A stretch of DNA of 14,680 nt from an uncultured Clostridia bacterium. Its GTDB lineage: Bacteria; Bacillota; Clostridia; Oscillospirales; Oscillospiraceae. How positions within the stretch are numbered: the stretch's first letter is position 1; every line of letters begins with the position of its first letter. Shown piece by piece: positions 12,606 to 14,680 of this stretch. Made by a program: the position numbers and the translations under genes. Location of the stretch: positions 1 through 14,680 of the forward strand of contig CAMNHH010000046.1 of NCBI GenBank assembly GCA_946539175.1, read 5' to 3'. The notes beneath the pieces are model-generated. The model did not search any database. It saw only the letters and a list, made by a program, of their open reading frames with translations, and was not told the DNA's origin.

Positions 12606-14300
12606 ATGTCTAAATTTGTCAAGAGCATTGCCCTTCTTCTGGCTGTCATCATGATGGTCGGCCTGCTGGCTGCCTGCGGCGGCAACGGCGGCTCCTCCAA
12701 CGGCGGCGGCGAAGGCACCAACGTCGATCCCGAGACCCTGAAGTTCCCCCTGGCTGAGAAGGCCACCATCTCCGGCTTGACCAGCTTCCCTGTCGGCACC
12801 GAGTCCAACCCCAACAACCGTACCATCTTCAAGCGTCTGGAGGAGAAGACCAACGTTCACGTTGATTGGAAAACCATCCAGAGCGACCAGTGGGGCGACA
12901 AGATCTCCCTGGAGATGTCCAACATCAAGACCCTCCCCGAGTTCGTGTTCTCTGCCGGCTTCTCCGACACCGACCTGCTGAAGTACGCCAAGCAGGGCGT
13001 CATCCTCAACGTCGAGGAGTACATCGACAAGTACATGCCCAACCTGAAGAAGGTCTTTGAGCAGGCTCCCGAGTACCGCACCATGTGCACCGACGAGAAC
13101 GGCCACATCTGGGCTCTGCCCTGGATCGAGCAGCTGGGCTACGAGAAGACCGCCATCCAGACCATCGGCAACATGCCCTTCATCAACGTCGCCTGGCTTG
13201 AGTTCCTCGGCCTGGAGATGCCCCACACTGTGGACGAGTTCGAGCAGGTTCTGATTGCCTTCCGCGACAACGCCGACAAGCTGAAGGCTGAGTTCAACAT
13301 TGAAGGCGAGATCATCCCCATGTCCTGCATCATCGGCTCCGGCAACGAGGACTGCCGCGTGCTGACCAACGGCTTCGGCGAAGGCTACGGCGATCCCGAC
13401 GACGGCCGCCACATTGTTGTGGACAAGGACGGCAAGGTCATCTGCAGCGCCCAGACCGAGGGCTACCGCAAGGGCGTTGAGTGGCTGCACAAGCTGTACT
13501 CCGAGGGCCTCATCGACAAGGAAGCCTTCACCCAGGAATGGGCCACCTACGTTGCCAAGGGCAAGTCCGGCCGCTACGGCGTCTGCTTCTCTTGGGACGT
13601 GGCCAACATCGTCTCCATCACCATGGACGACCTGATCGCCGGCAAGGGCTGGCAGCCCCTGCCCATGCTGAAGGCTGACGTCCTGAACCTGACCCCTGTG
13701 ACCGGCTCCTACACCTCCGGCTTTGACCGCGGCCGCTGCGTCGTGACCGCCAACGCCAAGAACCCCGCTCTGATCTGCGCCTGGCTGGATCAGATGTACG
13801 ATCCCATTCAGTCTCCTCAGAACAACTGGGGTACCTACGGCGAAGATGACGATTTCGATATCTTCGAGATGGGTACCAACGATGCCGGCGAACCCATGCT
13901 GAAGCACAAGTGGCTGGGCGACGCTTCCCCCGTGGAAGTTCGTGAAGCCGAGTGCGTCGGCGGCCCCCTGGCCATCCTGGACTCCTACTACGGCAAGTAC
14001 GTGACCTGCCCCGACGATGCGCAGTACCGTCTGGACTGGATCAAGAACATTTACACCCCCGACATGAACGCCAAGTACGTTTACCCCAACGTATTCATGA
14101 GCGCTGAAGACACCAAGACCATCTCCAATCTGAACGCCGACATCTACAAGTGCATCAACGCCTTCCGCGCTGACGGCATTATGAACGGTTTCGACGACGC
14201 CGCCTGGAACAAGCTGCAGAGCGATCTGGCTGCTTACAAGGTTGATGAGTATCTGGCCATCTACCAGAAGTACTTCGACGCTTTCAACGCTGCCAAGTAA
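12606..14300 (+). CDS. Sugar ABC transporter substrate-binding lipoprotein, LplA/YtcQ type
   Basis: This extracellular solute-binding protein is tethered to the outer face of the membrane. I start at ATG 12606, giving 565 residues, because AAAGGAG (12588-12594) precedes it and a lipoprotein signal follows at once: a basic start, a hydrophobic core and the lipobox LAAC with Cys24. A Gly/Ser/Asn-rich linker follows. The reading from 12531 would put 25 hydrophilic residues ahead of the signal and is unlikely. Length and sequence (TNVHVDWKTI, LPEFVFSAGF, WALPWIEQ) fit the long CUT1 binding proteins paired with LplB/LplC. Codon use is very biased to C-ending codons, as in the permeases, which suggests high expression. 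It binds a sugar polymer or oligomer; which one is not visible. Confidence 0.94.
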   Translation: MSKFVKSIALLLAVIMMVGLLAACGGNGGSSNGGGEGTNVDPETLKFPLAEKATISGLTSFPVGTESNPNNRTIFKRLEEKTNVHVDWKTIQSDQWGDKISLEMSNIKTLPEFVFSAGFSDTDLLKYAKQGVILNVEEYIDKYMPNLKKVFEQAPEYRTMCTDENGHIWALPWIEQLGYEKTAIQTIGNMPFINVAWLEFLGLEMPHTVDEFEQVLIAFRDNADKLKAEFNIEGEIIPMSCIIGSGNEDCRVLTNGFGEGYGDPDDGRHIVVDKDGKVICSAQTEGYRKGVEWLHKLYSEGLIDKEAFTQEWATYVAKGKSGRYGVCFSWDVANIVSITMDDLIAGKGWQPLPMLKADVLNLTPVTGSYTSGFDRGRCVVTANAKNPALICAWLDQMYDPIQSPQNNWGTYGEDDDFDIFEMGTNDAGEPMLKHKWLGDASPVEVREAECVGGPLAILDSYYGKYVTCPDDAQYRLDWIKNIYTPDMNAKYVYPNVFMSAEDTKTISNLNADIYKCINAFRADGIMNGFDDAAWNKLQSDLAAYKVDEYLAIYQKYFDAFNAAK

Positions 14301-14331
14301 GCTGCGCTGACATCAGTAAGGAGGACGTTTT

Positions 14332-14680
14332 ATGGCTGAAGTTCAACTGAAAAACATTAAAAAGGTTTATCCCTTCATCAGCGGCGAGCAGAAGAAGTCC
14401 AAGAAGAAGAAGGCCGACGAGCCTGAGAAGAAAAAAGTCAATCTGCAGATCACCGACGAGGGCGTCGTGGCCGTGCAGGCCTTCAGCCTGGACATCAAGG
14501 ACAAGGAGTTCATCGTCCTGGTCGGCCCCTCCGGCTGCGGCAAGTCCACCACCCTTCGCATGGTGGCCGGCCTGGAGGAAATCTCCGACGGCGAGCTGAT
14601 TATCGACGGCAAGGTCATGAACGATGTGGCCCCCAAGGACCGGGACATCGCCATGGTCTTCCAGAACTACGCCCTGTATC
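14332..14680 (+). CDS. ugpC: ABC transporter ATP-binding protein, MsmK/UgpC type, 5' part
   Basis: This is the first 116 codons of the ATPase that powers CUT1 sugar uptake; it runs off the right end. It begins MAEVQLKNIKKVYP. Walker A is GPSGCGKST (65-73) and the Q-loop is VFQNYALY (109-116); the block APKDRDIAMVFQ is typical of MsmK/UgpC. A lysine-rich segment of about 28 residues (KKSKKKKADE, PEKKKVNL, around 15-42) is inserted between the first strand and the GVVAVQ strand, where the family usually has only a few residues. AAGGAGG (14318-14324) lies 7 bases before the ATG. It follows the binding-protein gene by 31 bases, so the operon seems to carry its own ATPase. Confidence 0.95.
   Translation, partial: MAEVQLKNIKKVYPFISGEQKKSKKKKADEPEKKKVNLQITDEGVVAVQAFSLDIKDKEFIVLVGPSGCGKSTTLRMVAGLEEISDGELIIDGKVMNDVAPKDRDIAMVFQNYALY

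Noticed and set aside
12579..13907. Long open frame on the minus strand within the binding-protein gene
   Set aside because: It is a shadow caused by the strong C-ending codon bias of the real gene; it has no ribosome binding site and an implausible composition rich in G, V, D and H.
1..14680. CRISPR array or insertion sequence
   Set aside because: No regularly spaced repeats and no transposase gene were seen on either strand.

Overview
The window looks like chromosomal DNA from a GC-rich, gut-type member of the Clostridia. The sequence shows moderately high GC, strong AGGAGG-type ribosome binding sites, near-consensus sigma-A promoters, a DUF624/YesL protein and a lipoprotein-dependent CUT1 sugar transporter. 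An Oscillospiraceae-like host is my inference from style, not from a search.

Left part (1-3100, minus strand): the 5' half of a tRNA-Arg(CCT), then gpmI (cofactor-independent phosphoglycerate mutase) and a guanine-deaminase-type amidohydrolase. Each has a recognisable promoter. The tRNA promoter is built into a long hairpin that lies between gpmI and the tRNA.

Middle part (3138-5864, plus strand): a strong promoter (TTGACA-17-TATGAT) precedes a 169-residue orphan protein. Next comes a 140-base element closed by a perfect 18-bp inverted repeat, then a stand-alone reverse transcriptase (RT) and a PPP-type metallophosphatase. Spacing is tight, so the four parts may form one unit. The RT has the polymerase motifs, with YSDD at the active site, but no retron, DGR or intron partner. 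A structured RNA candidate directly upstream of a free-standing RT is the best candidate here for an undescribed system, possibly analogous to defence or DNA-repair RTs.

Next, a NhaC-family Na+/H+ antiporter (5951-7453) has its own extended -10 promoter. It is followed by about 435 bases without an intact gene. This stretch holds several hairpins, a good plus-strand terminator and two tiny ORFs that look like N-terminal stubs of serine recombinases, perhaps a mobile-element scar.

Right part (7890-14680): a divergent carbohydrate-uptake locus. On the minus strand is an operon of a LacI-family regulator, a YesL/DUF624 membrane protein and a single-pass membrane protein. On the plus strand are two CUT1 permeases (LplB-like and LplC-like), an abundant-looking lipoprotein binding protein and the start of an MsmK/UgpC-type ATPase that runs off the window. 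The 298-base divergent control region has promoters both ways. A TGTGCA-AA-TGCACA palindrome and a matching 10-base half-copy inside the regulator's own promoter suggest that the LacI protein controls both directions. The sugar cannot be named from this window because no glycoside hydrolase is present.
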